Source: an uncultured Sphingomonas sp. (GTDB lineage: Bacteria > Pseudomonadota > Alphaproteobacteria > Sphingomonadales > Sphingomonadaceae). Taken from it: a DNA stretch of 63,112 nt. Positions within the stretch are counted from its first letter, which is position 1. Every line of letters begins with the position of its first letter. A program made the position numbers and the translations under genes. Below the pieces are notes generated by a model that was not told where the DNA came from, made no database searches, and saw only the letters and a program-made list of their open reading frames with translations. Of the stretch, positions 35,454 through 49,100 are shown one piece after another. The DNA is taken from the NCBI GenBank assembly GCA_913774925.1, contig CAJYKB010000051.1, forward strand, positions 1 to 63,112, in the 5' to 3' direction.

Positions 35454-36497
35454 ATGAAGAAGCAGGGGACGAAGCCCGTGTCGGCGACATCACCGGTATT
35501 CCGATGGGGTGACGTGGAGGATTTCGTCGGCGCGATCGGCACGCCCGACGACGCGGCCGAGGTGCTGCGCGACACGCCCGCGTCGCAATTCGTGCGGGTG
35601 GCGATCGCGCCGGCGCGTGGTGCGGGCACGCTGGAATATCTGTGCGAGGAATCGCTGCGCGTCCTCGTCATGGACGGACGGCTGGACGACGGCCTCAGCG
35701 TGTTCGTGGTCGACGACGGCTGGATCCGCCTCAACTTCAGCCTGCGGATCGCGATCGACATGGCGATCGGCGGGCGCGTCGACGTTCAGGAGCGCGATCC
35801 ATCGTGGCGGCTGTTCCGCCTGCCGCCCGGCGCGGGGTCGGAGGAGGTCGTCGGCGCGGGCGCCGAATTCCGCTGGCTGACGATCTGCTGCCGTCCCAAA
35901 TATCTCGCCGCGGTGGCGGGGCTCGAACTCGATAACATCCCCTTCCTCAACGAAGGGATCGCGGAGGACGGGGGGCTGTAGCTGATCTACCGCCCCTATG
36001 GCTTCACCCACCGCATCTATTCGGCGACGTCGGACGTGTTCGACTATCGCTGCTCGGACGCGCTGCGCGGCGCGCAGCTGACCGCGAAGGCGCACGAGCT
36101 GATCGTGCTGGCGATCGACTATCTGCTCCACGACCGCGGCGTCGCGACGCTGGTCGGGCTGCGGCTGACCGAGCGCGACCTGAAGACGATCGATGCGGTG
36201 CGCGAGTGGATCGACGGCCACATCGCCGATCCGATCAATGTCGACCGGCTGGCGCGGCGGATGGGGCTCAACCGCAACAAGCTGTTCTACGGGTTCAAGC
36301 AGCGACACGGCATGGCGATCTCCGAATATGTTTCCGAGCGTCGCCTGCGCGAGGGGATGCGGCTGCTGGTCGAGACCGATCAGCCGCTCGCGATGATCGC
36401 CGCCGTCGTCGGCTTTCGCCATCAATGCAACTTCTCGACCGCCTTCAAGCGGCAGTACGGCCGCTCGCCCAGCAACGTGCGTCGCGGCCGGAGTTGA
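35454..36497 (+). pseudogene. AraC-family regulator interrupted by an in-frame amber codon
   Basis: Translation from ATG 35454 (after GAGGAGCG) gives 175 residues of an N-terminal sensing domain (VFRWGDVEDFVGAIGTPDDA) ending at TAG 35979-35981. The same frame continues without shift (LIYRPYGFTHRIYSATSDVF) to the two AraC helix-turn-helix motifs (DRLARRMGLNRNKLFYGFKQ; AMIAAVVGFRHQCNFSTAFK) and stops at 36497. The total of 347 sense codons fits a full AraC regulator. The single stop suggests a recent nonsense mutation, a sequencing error, or readthrough. The gene diverges from the receptor at 35329 and would normally control it. Confidence 0.85.
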
Positions 36498-36576
36498 GGC
36501 GGCTCAGGGGATGGGTCTGCAAGGGCGACCAGCGCTGCCTCAGCGATGGCGTCCGCGACGCCCGGCGACGCTGACC

Positions 36577-37563
36577 CTAATCCAACCCCGTCAGCGCCAG
36601 TGCTGCGAAGCTCGCCAACCAGTGTTCGCCCATATAGTCGCCCGCCACGGACGCCATCGCGGCATCCAGGTGGCGGGTCGCAGCGCCCTCCAGCAGGCGA
36701 GCATCGTGCGATGTCGCGGTGCCGGAAAGCGCCCGCATCGCCCAGGCGCGACTGAGGTTGAGCCCGTCAAGATGGGCGATCTGACCGTCGCTACGATCGC
36801 TGACCTGCGCCGGGGTCAGCAGCGCGGCGGGCTCCCCGGTCGCCAGATCGGGCAGGAACGCGGCGAACCACGCGGCGAACGTGTCGCGCGGCAGCAGGCG
36901 CTGCATCGCCAGCGCCTCCATCAGGACGGGCGACAGGAAGTCCTGGCCGCTCGGCTCCCACGCCTGCGCCGCGCGGTCGCCGCCGAACCAGTCGAGCGCC
37001 CGCGCCGCCATCACCGCACGCAGGTCATCGTCGCCCGCCACGCGCGCGTATCGGTCCGTCAGGACGAGCGCGAAGGCCGTGTTCGCGTGCGTACCCGCGC
37101 GGACCGGATAGGTCAGCAGCGGCAGATAGTCGCGCCACTGCGCGGCAAAGGCGTCGGCCAGCGGCTGCAGCGTCGTGGCATGAGGGCTTGCGGACACGGT
37201 CAGTTCGCTGGCCAGCATCAGCAGCCACGCCCAGCCATACGGCCGTTCGAACCCGCGCGACGCGGGGCGGTCCAGATAGGCACGCTCCGCCTCGACCTTT
37301 TCGGACGTGAAGACGTCGGCGAACAGCGCGTCGATCGCCTGCGTTTCGGCCAGATCGGGAAACAGCCGGCGGATCCGCGCGAGCAGCCAATAGCCGTGCA
37401 CGCAGCTGTGCCAGTCGAAGCTGCCGTAGAAGATCGGATGCACGGTCTGCGGCAGATATGCGTCGGCATCGCGCGTCATCACGTGATCGGCCTTGTGCGG
37501 ATAGGGGCGCGTCACGTGCCCCAGCGCGATGCGGGCGAAACGGGCGGCAAGGTCAGGAGTCAT
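36577..37563 (-). CDS. DUF2891 protein
   Basis: A 328-aa protein with the DUF2891 signature TVHPIFYGSFDWHSCVHGYW near residues 40-60, followed by an all-alpha, (alpha/alpha)-barrel-like pattern with conserved His and Trp. No export signal is seen, so it appears cytoplasmic. Its ATG overlaps the TGA of the DUF979 gene (ATGA), making it the last gene of the marR-DUF969-DUF979-DUF2891 unit opposite the 5-oxoprolinase. Function is not established; the context suggests a step around 5-oxoproline or gamma-glutamyl compounds. Confidence 0.85.
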   Translation of the reverse strand: MTPDLAARFARIALGHVTRPYPHKADHVMTRDADAYLPQTVHPIFYGSFDWHSCVHGYWLLARIRRLFPDLAETQAIDALFADVFTSEKVEAERAYLDRPASRGFERPYGWAWLLMLASELTVSASPHATTLQPLADAFAAQWRDYLPLLTYPVRAGTHANTAFALVLTDRYARVAGDDDLRAVMAARALDWFGGDRAAQAWEPSGQDFLSPVLMEALAMQRLLPRDTFAAWFAAFLPDLATGEPAALLTPAQVSDRSDGQIAHLDGLNLSRAWAMRALSGTATSHDARLLEGAATRHLDAAMASVAGDYMGEHWLASFAALALTGLD

Positions 37564-38522
37564 CGGATTGTCCCAGGAAAGGCACACAGCGCCAGCACCA
37601 CGATATTGAACGCGAGCAGCACCAGCGCGGTCGGCCATTGCACGCGGATCACGGCGAACCGGTCGCGCAGTTCGAGGACCGCGGCGGGCACGATGTTGAA
37701 GTTCGCCGCCATCGGCGTCATCAGCGTCCCGCAGAACCCCGACAGCATCCCCAACGCCGCGACGGCGGCCGGATCGGCGCCGAAGCGGTGGATGACGATC
37801 GGCAGCCCGATACCGGCGGTCATGATCGGAAAGGCGGCGAAGGCGTTGCCCATCACCATCGTGAACAGCGCCATGCCCAGGCAATAGGCCATCGTCGCGG
37901 CCAGCGGGGTGTCGAGCGCGACCATGCCGGTGACGCCGTCGGCGACGACCTTGCCCACCCCCGCCATCGCGAAGACGCCGCCCAGCGCCGCCAGCATCTG
38001 CGGCAGCACGATCGCCCAGCCGATCGCGTCGGACAGCCGGCGCGCCTCCGCCACCGGCACGCCGGGCGGCGAACGCGTCAACCGCATCGCAAGCGCCAGC
38101 GCGACGAAGGCGCCGATGGCGAGCGCGACCAGCGACACCTGCTTGGGGTCGAAGAGCCGCTTCCCGCCGATCGTCCCGTCCGCCACCAGCAGCGTGCCCG
38201 CCAGCGTCACCGCGGGCAGCGCGAGCGCCGGCAGGAACAGCCGGTTGCCCAGGCGCGACGCGGACGCCGCCCGCGCATCCTCGCCCACGGTGGCGACCGC
38301 TGCCGGCCGCAGCCCCCATGTCGCCAGCCCGACGAGGACGAGCACGAGGCAACCGTCGATAATATCGGGCAGCCATGGCCCCGGCCCCAGCAGGATCGCG
38401 AACACGCCCCAGAAGCCCGCGTTGCGCCACCGTGTCGGCGCCGCGCGGTCGCAGGCATGGTGGAGCGCGACCGCCGCGGGCGGTGTCGCCGCGGCCAGGC
38501 CCAGCGCGTCGAGCCCGATCAT
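37560..38522 (-). CDS. DUF979 membrane protein, putative 5-oxoproline transporter subunit
   Basis: A 320-aa inner-membrane protein with about nine hydrophobic segments (for example LVLVLVGLATWGL, VSLVALAIGAFVALALAM, MVMGNAFAAFPIMTAG). DUF979 is almost always encoded next to DUF969; published comparative genomics linked the pair to 5-oxoproline metabolism and proposed a transporter, which matches the oxoprolinase next door. It overlaps the DUF969 stop and the DUF2891 start by ATGA. Transport function is inferred. Confidence 0.85.
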   Translation of the reverse strand: MIGLDALGLAAATPPAAVALHHACDRAAPTRWRNAGFWGVFAILLGPGPWLPDIIDGCLVLVLVGLATWGLRPAAVATVGEDARAASASRLGNRLFLPALALPAVTLAGTLLVADGTIGGKRLFDPKQVSLVALAIGAFVALALAMRLTRSPPGVPVAEARRLSDAIGWAIVLPQMLAALGGVFAMAGVGKVVADGVTGMVALDTPLAATMAYCLGMALFTMVMGNAFAAFPIMTAGIGLPIVIHRFGADPAAVAALGMLSGFCGTLMTPMAANFNIVPAAVLELRDRFAVIRVQWPTALVLLAFNIVVLALCAFPGTIR

Positions 38523-39199
38523 CCGCGCCGTGCCCGCAGCCGGCGGTCGAGCAGCAGCAACCGCACGCCGTGAACGACGGACGCCGCGATCGCCGTCGGG
38601 ATCGCCCACAGCGCGACGTGCAGCGGCGCGACGACGATCCCCTCCTGCTCCAGGATCGCACGGATCAGCAGGATCGATCCGATCGCGATGAACACGTCCT
38701 CGCCGAAGAACAGCCCGATATTGTCGACCGCGGCCGCGTGCGCGCGGATCCGATCGCGGGTCGCGGGATCGTGCACGGGCGCGAGCGCCGGACCGGCGTC
38801 GCCCGAATGCGCCCCTTCCGCCATCGGCGCGACGATCGGACGCACCATCTGGACATGCCCGCCGAGCGCGGTCAGCCCCAACGCCGCGGTGATCTGTCGC
38901 AGCGCCAGATAGCCCAGCAGCACGCGCCCCGCCGTCGCGCCGCGCAACCGGACGACGATCGCCCGCGCGCGCTCGCGCAGGCCCGCCCGCTCCAGCAGGC
39001 CGATCGTCGGCAGCGCCAGCCACGCCACCGCCATGAACCGGCTGGACACGAACGCCTTGCCGATCATCGCGACGACCTCGACCGGCCCGTGCCCCGCCGC
39101 CGCCGCGCTGGCGAAGGCCGCCACCGTCACGACGAGCAGCGGGTTCACGCCCAGCGCGAACCCGACGATGATGATCGCGATCCCCGACAGCACCAGCAT
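38519..39199 (-). CDS. DUF969 membrane protein, putative 5-oxoproline transporter subunit
   Basis: A 226-aa membrane protein with about five to six hydrophobic segments (LSGIAIIIVGFALGVNPLLV; VAWLALPTIGLLERAGLRE) and the conserved loop VDNIGLFFGEDVFIAIGSIL. It is the partner of DUF979 and is translated just before it with ATGA overlap. It starts 14 bp after the MarR gene, so the regulator and transporter are co-transcribed. Confidence 0.87.
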   Translation of the reverse strand: MLVLSGIAIIIVGFALGVNPLLVVTVAAFASAAAAGHGPVEVVAMIGKAFVSSRFMAVAWLALPTIGLLERAGLRERARAIVVRLRGATAGRVLLGYLALRQITAALGLTALGGHVQMVRPIVAPMAEGAHSGDAGPALAPVHDPATRDRIRAHAAAVDNIGLFFGEDVFIAIGSILLIRAILEQEGIVVAPLHVALWAIPTAIAASVVHGVRLLLLDRRLRARRG

Positions 39200-39213
39200 C
39201 GCGCGCGCCCCGC

Positions 39214-39723
39214 CTACAGCGTCGCGGCGGCGCGCGCCGCCTGATTGTATTGTCCCGAAAGGCGGCGCAGCAGGTCGGCGCTGGCCGCCAGCGCGGCGGC
39301 ATCGGGGCCGTCGTCGGCCACCGCGGCGGCCAGCACCCGTTCGCGGATGTCGCGGTAGCCGGCACAGAAATCACGCCCCGCCTGCGTCACGACCAGCAGC
39401 TTCTCCTTGCCCTCGCGCCGGGTGTCTATCAGCCCGGCCTTCTCCAGCTTGCGCACCGCATAGGTGACCAGATGCGTGTCCTCTATGTCGAGCACGAGCG
39501 CGATGTCGGCGATCCGCTTGGGCCGGTCGCGATGCCGGACCGTGTGCAGGATCAGCACCTCGATCGGCACGAGCGCGAGGCCTGCCGCCGCCGCGCAGCG
39601 CGTCATCCAGCGCTGATAGGCCGCCGCCGCCAGCGTCAGGCTGAATTCCAGTTCCGACAATGCGGGCGCCGCTCCGTCCGCCAGATGGGCCGAGGATACG
39701 ATCGCGCGTCGTCCGTCCGTCAT
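39214..39723 (-). CDS. MarR-type winged-helix regulator
   Basis: A 169-aa protein with a winged-helix DNA-binding domain in the middle (LVPIEVLILHTVRHRDRPKR, IADIALVLDIEDTHLVTYAV, then the wing KAGLIDTRREGKEKLLVVT). It is divergent from the 5-oxoprolinase with a 13-bp palindrome in the 98-bp gap, and co-directional with the DUF969/979/2891 genes. It likely controls both transcripts in response to 5-oxoproline or a related metabolite. Confidence 0.85.
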   Translation of the reverse strand: MTDGRRAIVSSAHLADGAAPALSELEFSLTLAAAAYQRWMTRCAAAAGLALVPIEVLILHTVRHRDRPKRIADIALVLDIEDTHLVTYAVRKLEKAGLIDTRREGKEKLLVVTQAGRDFCAGYRDIRERVLAAAVADDGPDAAALAASADLLRRLSGQYNQAARAAATL

Positions 39724-39783
39724 GGCACCCCCTGTCCTTCCGATGCAGGATCACGCTGGCGATACGGTCTGTCAACACGTATA

Positions 39784-39796
39784 CGACGATTCGTCG
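39784..39796. promoter_or_regulatory. Candidate MarR operator
   Basis: CGACGA-T-TCGTCG is a perfect 13-bp palindrome in the divergent gap between the marR-type gene (start 39723) and the 5-oxoprolinase (start 39822). It ends 26 bp before the oxoprolinase ATG. A looser outer pair, ATACGA (39781-39786) and TCGTAT (39802-39807), flanks it. Confidence 0.45.
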
Positions 39797-39821
39797 ATAA
39801 ATCGTATGCAAGGTGAATGGG

Positions 39822-43415
<3,594 letters not shown>

Positions 43416-43554
43416 AGTCGCTTCAAGGGTAATGCAATGTCAAATGCTGGCATGCTTGGATGGCGTAACCGCCCTCACCGCTGACACCGCCCGCCCCAAT
43501 CGATGGGCTTGCGTGAACCGTGCAGATCGCGTGGGCATCCTGGTTCGGGCGCGA

Positions 43555-44118
43555 TCACCGCGCCGCCACCGCCGCAGCGTCCGGGCGGCGCGTGTCGGCG
43601 GCCCCGAGGTACGTCGCGCCCTCCACCATGATGCTCTGGATGCTGCCCATGGTGTTCGATGCGCGCACGCGGTGTCCCTTCGCCTCCAGCAGGGGCACGA
43701 TGTCGGGGCTGAACCCCTCCTCCAACTCCAGCGGCGCGTCGCCGCCACCCTGATTGATGCGTGGGCGTTCGGCGGCTTCCGCGACATTGAGGCCATGGTC
43801 GATGACGTTGGACAACAGCTGCACCATCGTAGCGATGATATAGCCCCCGCCCGGCGTGCCGGTGACCAACCACGGCCGATCCCCACTGAATACGATCAGC
43901 GGCGTGATCGTCGAGCCGACACGCTTGTTCGGGCCGGGCAGCGTCGCGCGACGCTCGGTTGCGGCATCGCGTCGTGTCCATGCCAGATTGCCGAGCGAGT
44001 TGTTGAGCAGGATGCCCGTCCCCGGCGCCACGACATGCGCGCCGTAGGAGGCCGACAGGGTATAGGTGTTGCTGACCGCATTGCCGTCCGCATCGACGAC
44101 GGAGAAGTGCGTCGTGGG
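43555..44118 (-). pseudogene. ggt: Gamma-glutamyltransferase, C-terminal remnant truncated by an IS
   Basis: About 188 codons encode the small catalytic subunit from the nucleophile threonine motif TTHFSVVDADGNAVSNTYTL through NNSLGNLAW, PLIVFSGDRPWLVTGTPGGG and the C-terminal SIQSIMVEGATYLGAADTRR. The large subunit, signal peptide and start are missing; upstream of TTH the sequence changes to the end of an IS6-family element. The missing half is not found on the other side of the IS, so insertion was followed by deletion or rearrangement. The gene would have fed gamma-glutamyl groups or 5-oxoproline to the adjacent module; no active enzyme is expected. Confidence 0.88.
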
Positions 44119-44119
44119 T

Positions 44120-44950
44120 GGTGTCAGTCTAACGCGAACTCGTCTCTGGACGATGCACGTCGCTCTTTGAGCGTGGCAGCCTAGCTCGCGAGGATCTGCC
44201 ACTCTGCCAGGGCGGCAGAGCGGCGTTCCTTGTAGGTTTGGCGGTCGGTCAGATGGCGTTCGAGGCTAAAGTGGTTGTGAATGCTGGCATGGACGGAAGC
44301 AAACTTCTGTAGTGAGCTCATTCGCCTGAACCGGTTCATCGCTCGCTCTCGTCGTCGGAACGGCAGATGTGAGTTCTCGACGCGGTTGTTTGCCCAGCGA
44401 CCCATCTCCTGCTTCTCGCGATTGCCAAGCTCGTCCATTGCAGCGCCGTAGCTTCGCAGGCCATCGGTGGTGATGGCCTCAGGTGCTCCATGCCGCTTCA
44501 GTGCTTTTCGCATGAAACTGAGCGCAGCCTTCTTGTCGCCCGTGCGAGTGACGTAACTTTCCAGCACCTCGCCTTCATGATCAACGGCGCGCCAGAGGTC
44601 GACCATCTCCCCGTTCAGCTTCACGTCCATCTCGTCGAGATGCCATCGCCAGTGGCGGAAGCCGCGCATCCGGCTTACCCGCTGGCGGCGGATGTCGCCT
44701 GCAAACATCGGCCCAAACCTGTTCCACCACAGCCGTACCGTCTCATGGCAGATGTCGATCCCGCGCTCAAACAGCAGGTCTTCCACGTTCCGGAGCGACA
44801 GCGGGAAGCGGACGTACATCAGCACTACCAGCCGGATCACCTCGGGTGACGAGTTGAAGTATCGAAACGGGCTGGCGGGCTTGCGCGGGCGGGGCATGCC
44901 TTAGCCTAAGCACCCGTCCTTACCGGCCGGTGCATTTGGTTTGACGATGC
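44120..44950 (-). mobile_element. IS6-family insertion sequence (full transposase)
   Basis: The element holds one intact transposase and spans roughly 0.83 kb, normal for IS6. Ends are approximate: the left lies where the ggt reading frame breaks (about 44116-44122), the right near TTTGACGATGC (44940-44950), a sequence shared with the remnant at 62678. Terminal inverted repeats are weak (only GTC and AAC blocks are shared) and no 8-bp target duplication is visible, in line with later rearrangement. Confidence 0.75.
44181..44897 (-). CDS. IS6-family transposase
   Basis: A 238-aa DDE transposase of the IS6/IS6100 type. It has an N-terminal HTH (LRNVEDLLFERGIDICHETV), then the catalytic acids in WHLDEMDVKLNGE, TTDGLRSYGAA and RVENSHLPFRRRERAMNRFR. 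Length and motifs are complete, so it is probably active. Confidence 0.95.
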   Translation of the reverse strand: MPRPRKPASPFRYFNSSPEVIRLVVLMYVRFPLSLRNVEDLLFERGIDICHETVRLWWNRFGPMFAGDIRRQRVSRMRGFRHWRWHLDEMDVKLNGEMVDLWRAVDHEGEVLESYVTRTGDKKAALSFMRKALKRHGAPEAITTDGLRSYGAAMDELGNREKQEMGRWANNRVENSHLPFRRRERAMNRFRRMSSLQKFASVHASIHNHFSLERHLTDRQTYKERRSAALAEWQILAS

Positions 44951-45047
44951 CCGACCGGTGAATCCGGCCGGCTGGCTTGCGGCTGGAAATGCGACTAATG
45001 TGCCGCCGTCGGCGCGAAACGCTCGGGTCGGCGCAAACAGGAGAGCC

Positions 45048-46046
45048 ATGCGTAGCTTCGACATCAAGCTGCTACGCGCCTTCGTTGAGGTGGCGCGGAC
45101 ACGGTCGTTCACTGAGGCCGCGGTGCGGCTGGCGATCTCCCGCCCCGCGCTGTCACTCCAACTTATCAAGCTTGAGGGCCAGATCGGCTTTCCCCTTCTC
45201 ATGCGATCGACCAGGAGCGTCACGCTGACAGAGGAAGGCGCCCGGTTGCTGCCGTTCGCGCAGCGCGTCGTCGCGGACAATGCCCTGCTCGCCACGGAGG
45301 TTCAACGAATGCAGGCCGGCAGCGGTGCGCTGCGCGTCGGCGTAGCGCTGCACACAAGCCGGTGGTCAATGCGCAACCTGCTTCTCGACGAGTTCGCCGA
45401 ACGCCATCCCGCGATCCGCCTTCAGGTCAAGACCGATCTTCAGCAGAATCTACTCACCGCGCTGGAAAGCGGAAAGATCGACGCAATGTTGTTTGGAGGA
45501 TTGCCGACAACGCGCGCCGACTTCGATCGACGGGACGCTGAACGGCTCCGTTCCGAAGGCCTGTTCCCGGACGACCTCGCTCAAGTTGTGATCGACCGCA
45601 TCGACCTCGAATTACTAGCTCCGGTGGAATCGCCGCTGGCGCGGAGCGACCGCATCGACGCGTCGGCCTTCCGCGGCCAGACGATCGCGCTACCGCACCC
45701 AGACAACTGCCCCCCGCTATACGGGCGGTTCGCCGCCTTTGTCGCCGCGGCAGGCGGAATGGCCGAGATGCTGTCCGACCACGACGCCTATTCCATCGAT
45801 CAATATTGCCATCGCCGCCGGTTGCCGGTGGTGTGGGTGGGCCGACTGCACGCCGAGCCGGGCAACGTCAGCGATATTGTCAGCCGCACGATCGAAGACA
45901 TCGATCTGCATTGCGACCTGACGCTGCTGAGCCGCTCGGGTGACCGTACCCCGGCGCTGCGCACGTTGATCGATTTCGCCCATCGGCTAACACAGGGACG
46001 GTCTGCGGCGGCAGGAATTGGTAAGGGGTTACAACCAATCGTCTGA
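45048..46046 (+). CDS. LysR-family transcriptional regulator of the carboxylase cluster
   Basis: A 332-aa LysR regulator with the HTH near the N-terminus (LRAFVEVARTRSFTEAAVRL; SRPALSLQLIKLEGQIG) and an effector domain from about 90. ATG 45048 follows CAGGAGAG. It begins about 100 bp after the right end of the IS and precedes the two carboxylase genes by 126 bp, so it likely controls them. Its promoter may lie close to or inside the IS end. Confidence 0.9.
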   Translation: MRSFDIKLLRAFVEVARTRSFTEAAVRLAISRPALSLQLIKLEGQIGFPLLMRSTRSVTLTEEGARLLPFAQRVVADNALLATEVQRMQAGSGALRVGVALHTSRWSMRNLLLDEFAERHPAIRLQVKTDLQQNLLTALESGKIDAMLFGGLPTTRADFDRRDAERLRSEGLFPDDLAQVVIDRIDLELLAPVESPLARSDRIDASAFRGQTIALPHPDNCPPLYGRFAAFVAAAGGMAEMLSDHDAYSIDQYCHRRRLPVVWVGRLHAEPGNVSDIVSRTIEDIDLHCDLTLLSRSGDRTPALRTLIDFAHRLTQGRSAAAGIGKGLQPIV

Positions 46047-46057
46047 GTTTTAAACTC
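46045..46057. promoter_or_regulatory. AT-rich palindrome after the LysR gene
   Basis: GAGTTT-T-AAACTC overlaps the LysR stop codon and lies 115 bp before the first carboxylase gene. It may be a regulator site or a weak hairpin; there is no further support. Confidence 0.25.
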
Positions 46058-46172
46058 GACTTCGCCCAAGGCGCTCTTCAATCCTCCGCCTTCAGAACGA
46101 TGGGGAGGAAGATCGGGTGGTCAGGCTCATGAGCCGTGAGGGGTGGGACGCGGCATGGTCTGACTGCCGCCG

Positions 46173-49100
46173 ATGAAGCTACTGATCGCAAATCGCGCCG
46201 AGATCGCCATCCGCGTTGTCCGGGCGGCGGCCGAGCTAGGATGGCCGACCGTCGCCGTTCATGCTGAGGACGATGCCGCCTCGCTGCATGTGTCCATTGC
46301 CGACGAACACGTCGCGCTACCAGGTCGCGGCGTGGCCGCCTATCTTGATGGCGAGGCGATCATCGCAGCGGCGCAGGCGACGGGATGCGATGCGATCCAT
46401 CCGGGCTATGGCTTCCTTGCCGAAAATGCGGGCTTCGCGCGTGCCTGTGCCGAGGCCGGTCTGATTTTCGTCGGTCCCTTGCCGGAACAGATCGCCTTGT
46501 TCGGAGAGAAGGCGACATCCCGCGCCTTCGCACAGTCGCTCGACATCGCCGTCGTGCCGGGGACGCCTCCCGGCCTCGACGAACAAGCCGCGGCGGCGTT
46601 CCTCGGCTCGCTCGACGGCGGTGCGATGATGGTCAAGGCGGTCGCCGGCGGCGGGGGCCGTGGCATGCGCGCGGTGCGATCGCCGGACGCTGTCGCGGAG
46701 GCGGTCGCGCGGTGCAGGTCCGAGGCGCTGGGGGCGTTCGGCAACGGGACGCTGTTCGCCGAGCGGTTGATTGAGCGCGCACGTCATATCGAAGTGCAGG
46801 TGATTGGGGACGGTACGGGCGCGGTCACACATCTCGGCGAGCGCGACTGCACGTTACAGCGACGCAACCAAAAACTGATCGAGTTCGCGCCGTCCCACGG
46901 CCTCGACCCCGCGGTGCGCGGGGCGCTATGCGCTGCGGCGGTCCGGATCGCCGCAGCCTGCCACTATCGCGGCCTGGGCACGGTCGAGTTCCTGCTCGAC
47001 GCCGACCGGCTCGGCGAGTGGTTCTTCATGGAAGTGAACCCGCGCGTCCAAGTCGAGCATACCGTGACCGAGGCGGTGACCGGGATCGACCTGGTCCAGA
47101 CGCAATTGCAGATCGCGGCCGGCGCGACGCTGGCGGAACTGGGGCTCGAACAGGATGCGGTGCCGTCGCCACGCGGGCATGCGGTCCAGCTGCGGATCAG
47201 TACCGAGACGATGGATGCCGCGGGGAATACCCGCCCGTCGGTCGGCACAATCACCGCCTACCAGCCCGCCAGTGGGCCGGGCGTCCGTGTCGACGGCTAT
47301 GGCTATGCCGGCTATCGCGTGCAGGCGAGCTACGATCCGCTGCTAACCAAGCTGATCGTCGCCGTACAGGCGGGCGGGACCGCCGGCTATCGGGCGCTGC
47401 TCGCCAAGGCGGCGCGCGCCGCGGCCGAGACGCGGATCGACGGCGTCGAGACGAACCTGCCGCTGCTGCGCGCGCTGCTCGCCGATCCGGCGGTGCAGGC
47501 GGATGCAGTAACGACCGGGTTCGTCGAGAGTCATGTCGCGACGCTGACCGCGCGCGCGGCGGCGTTCGCCTCGACGCTGCCGGACGCCGCCGCTGTCGCC
47601 CCCACCAACCACCAGGCGCTGATTACGACGCCGCCGGGAACGCAGGCGGTGCCCGCGCCCGCCGTCGGGGTCATCGTCTCGATCGTTGCGGATGGCGAGA
47701 TCGTGCGGCGAGGCGACCAGCTCGCCGTGCTGGAGGCGATGAAGATGGAGCATCCCGTGCTCGCCCCCGCGGACGGGTATGTCCGCGCGGTGGTGGGCGC
47801 GGTCGGCGACAGCGTCGCGGAAGCTGCGCCGCTGCTCTTCATCGAACCCGCCGAATTGGGCGCCGCAATCGACGCCGACGCGGTCGAGACGGACCTCGAC
47901 CATATCGGAAAGGCGCTGGCGGAATCGAACGAGCGGCACGCCATCAACATGGACGCGGCGCGGCCCGACGCGGTCAAGCGGCGCCACAACAAGGGCAAAC
48001 GCACCGCGCGCGAGAATATCGCGGGCCTGCTCGACGAGGACAGCTTCGTAGAGTTCGCTCCGCTTGCGCTCGCCGCGCAGCGTCGCCGCCGCACCATGGA
48101 GGAGCTGATCCGGATGAGCCCGGCCGACGGGCTGGTCGCAGGCGTCGGCAGCGTCAACAGCACGCAGTTTGCGGGGCGTCCCGCGCAGGTCGCTGTGATG
48201 AGCTACGATTACACCGTCTTCGCGGGGACGCAGGGCGGCATGAACCACAAGAAGATGGACCGGCTGCTGGGCGTCGCGCGCGACCTGCGCGTGCCGGTGG
48301 TCGCCTTCTGCGAGGGTGGCGGCGGCCGTCCGGGCGAAACCGACAAGATGCGCGTCGCCGGGCTGGAGGAAACCTCCTTTACCGAGTTCGCACGGCTGTC
48401 GGGCAAGGTGCCCCTGGTCGGCATCACCTCGGGTCGGTGTTTCGCGGGCAATGCGGCATTGCTGGGCTGCTGCGACGTCATCATCGCGACCGCGGATTCG
48501 GCCATCGGCATGGGCGGCCCGGCAATGATTGAGGGCGGCGGCTTGGGCGTGTTTTCGCCCGAGGAGGTCGGCCCGATGGCGGTACAGGTGCCCAATGGCG
48601 TGGTCGACGTCGCGGTCGCCGACGAAGCCGAGGCGGTGGATGTTGCACGGCGCTATCTCTCCTATTTCCAGGGAACCATCGCCGACTGGGCCGTTGCCGA
48701 CCAGCGCCATCTGCGCCACGTCGTCCCTGAGAATCGGCTGCGCGTGTACGACGTGCGCCGCGTTATCGACCTGCTGTGCGACAAGAACTCGGTGCTGGAG
48801 TTGCGCCCGCAGTTCGGCACCGCGCTAATCACCGCGCTGGTGCGGATCGAGGGCCAGCCGGTCGGGCTGATCGCCAACGACCCTCGCGTATTGTCGGGCG
48901 CGCTCGACAGCGATGCGTCCGACAAGGGCGCGCGCTTCCTGCAGATGTGCGACGTCCACGGCCTGCCGGTGCTATCGCTGTGCGATACGCCGGGCTTCAT
49001 GGTCGGGCCGGAGCACGAACGGACCGCAGCGGTGCGCCACGTCTCGCGGCTGTTCCTCGCCGGCGCCAACATGGCCGAACCGATGATGACGGTGGTGCTG

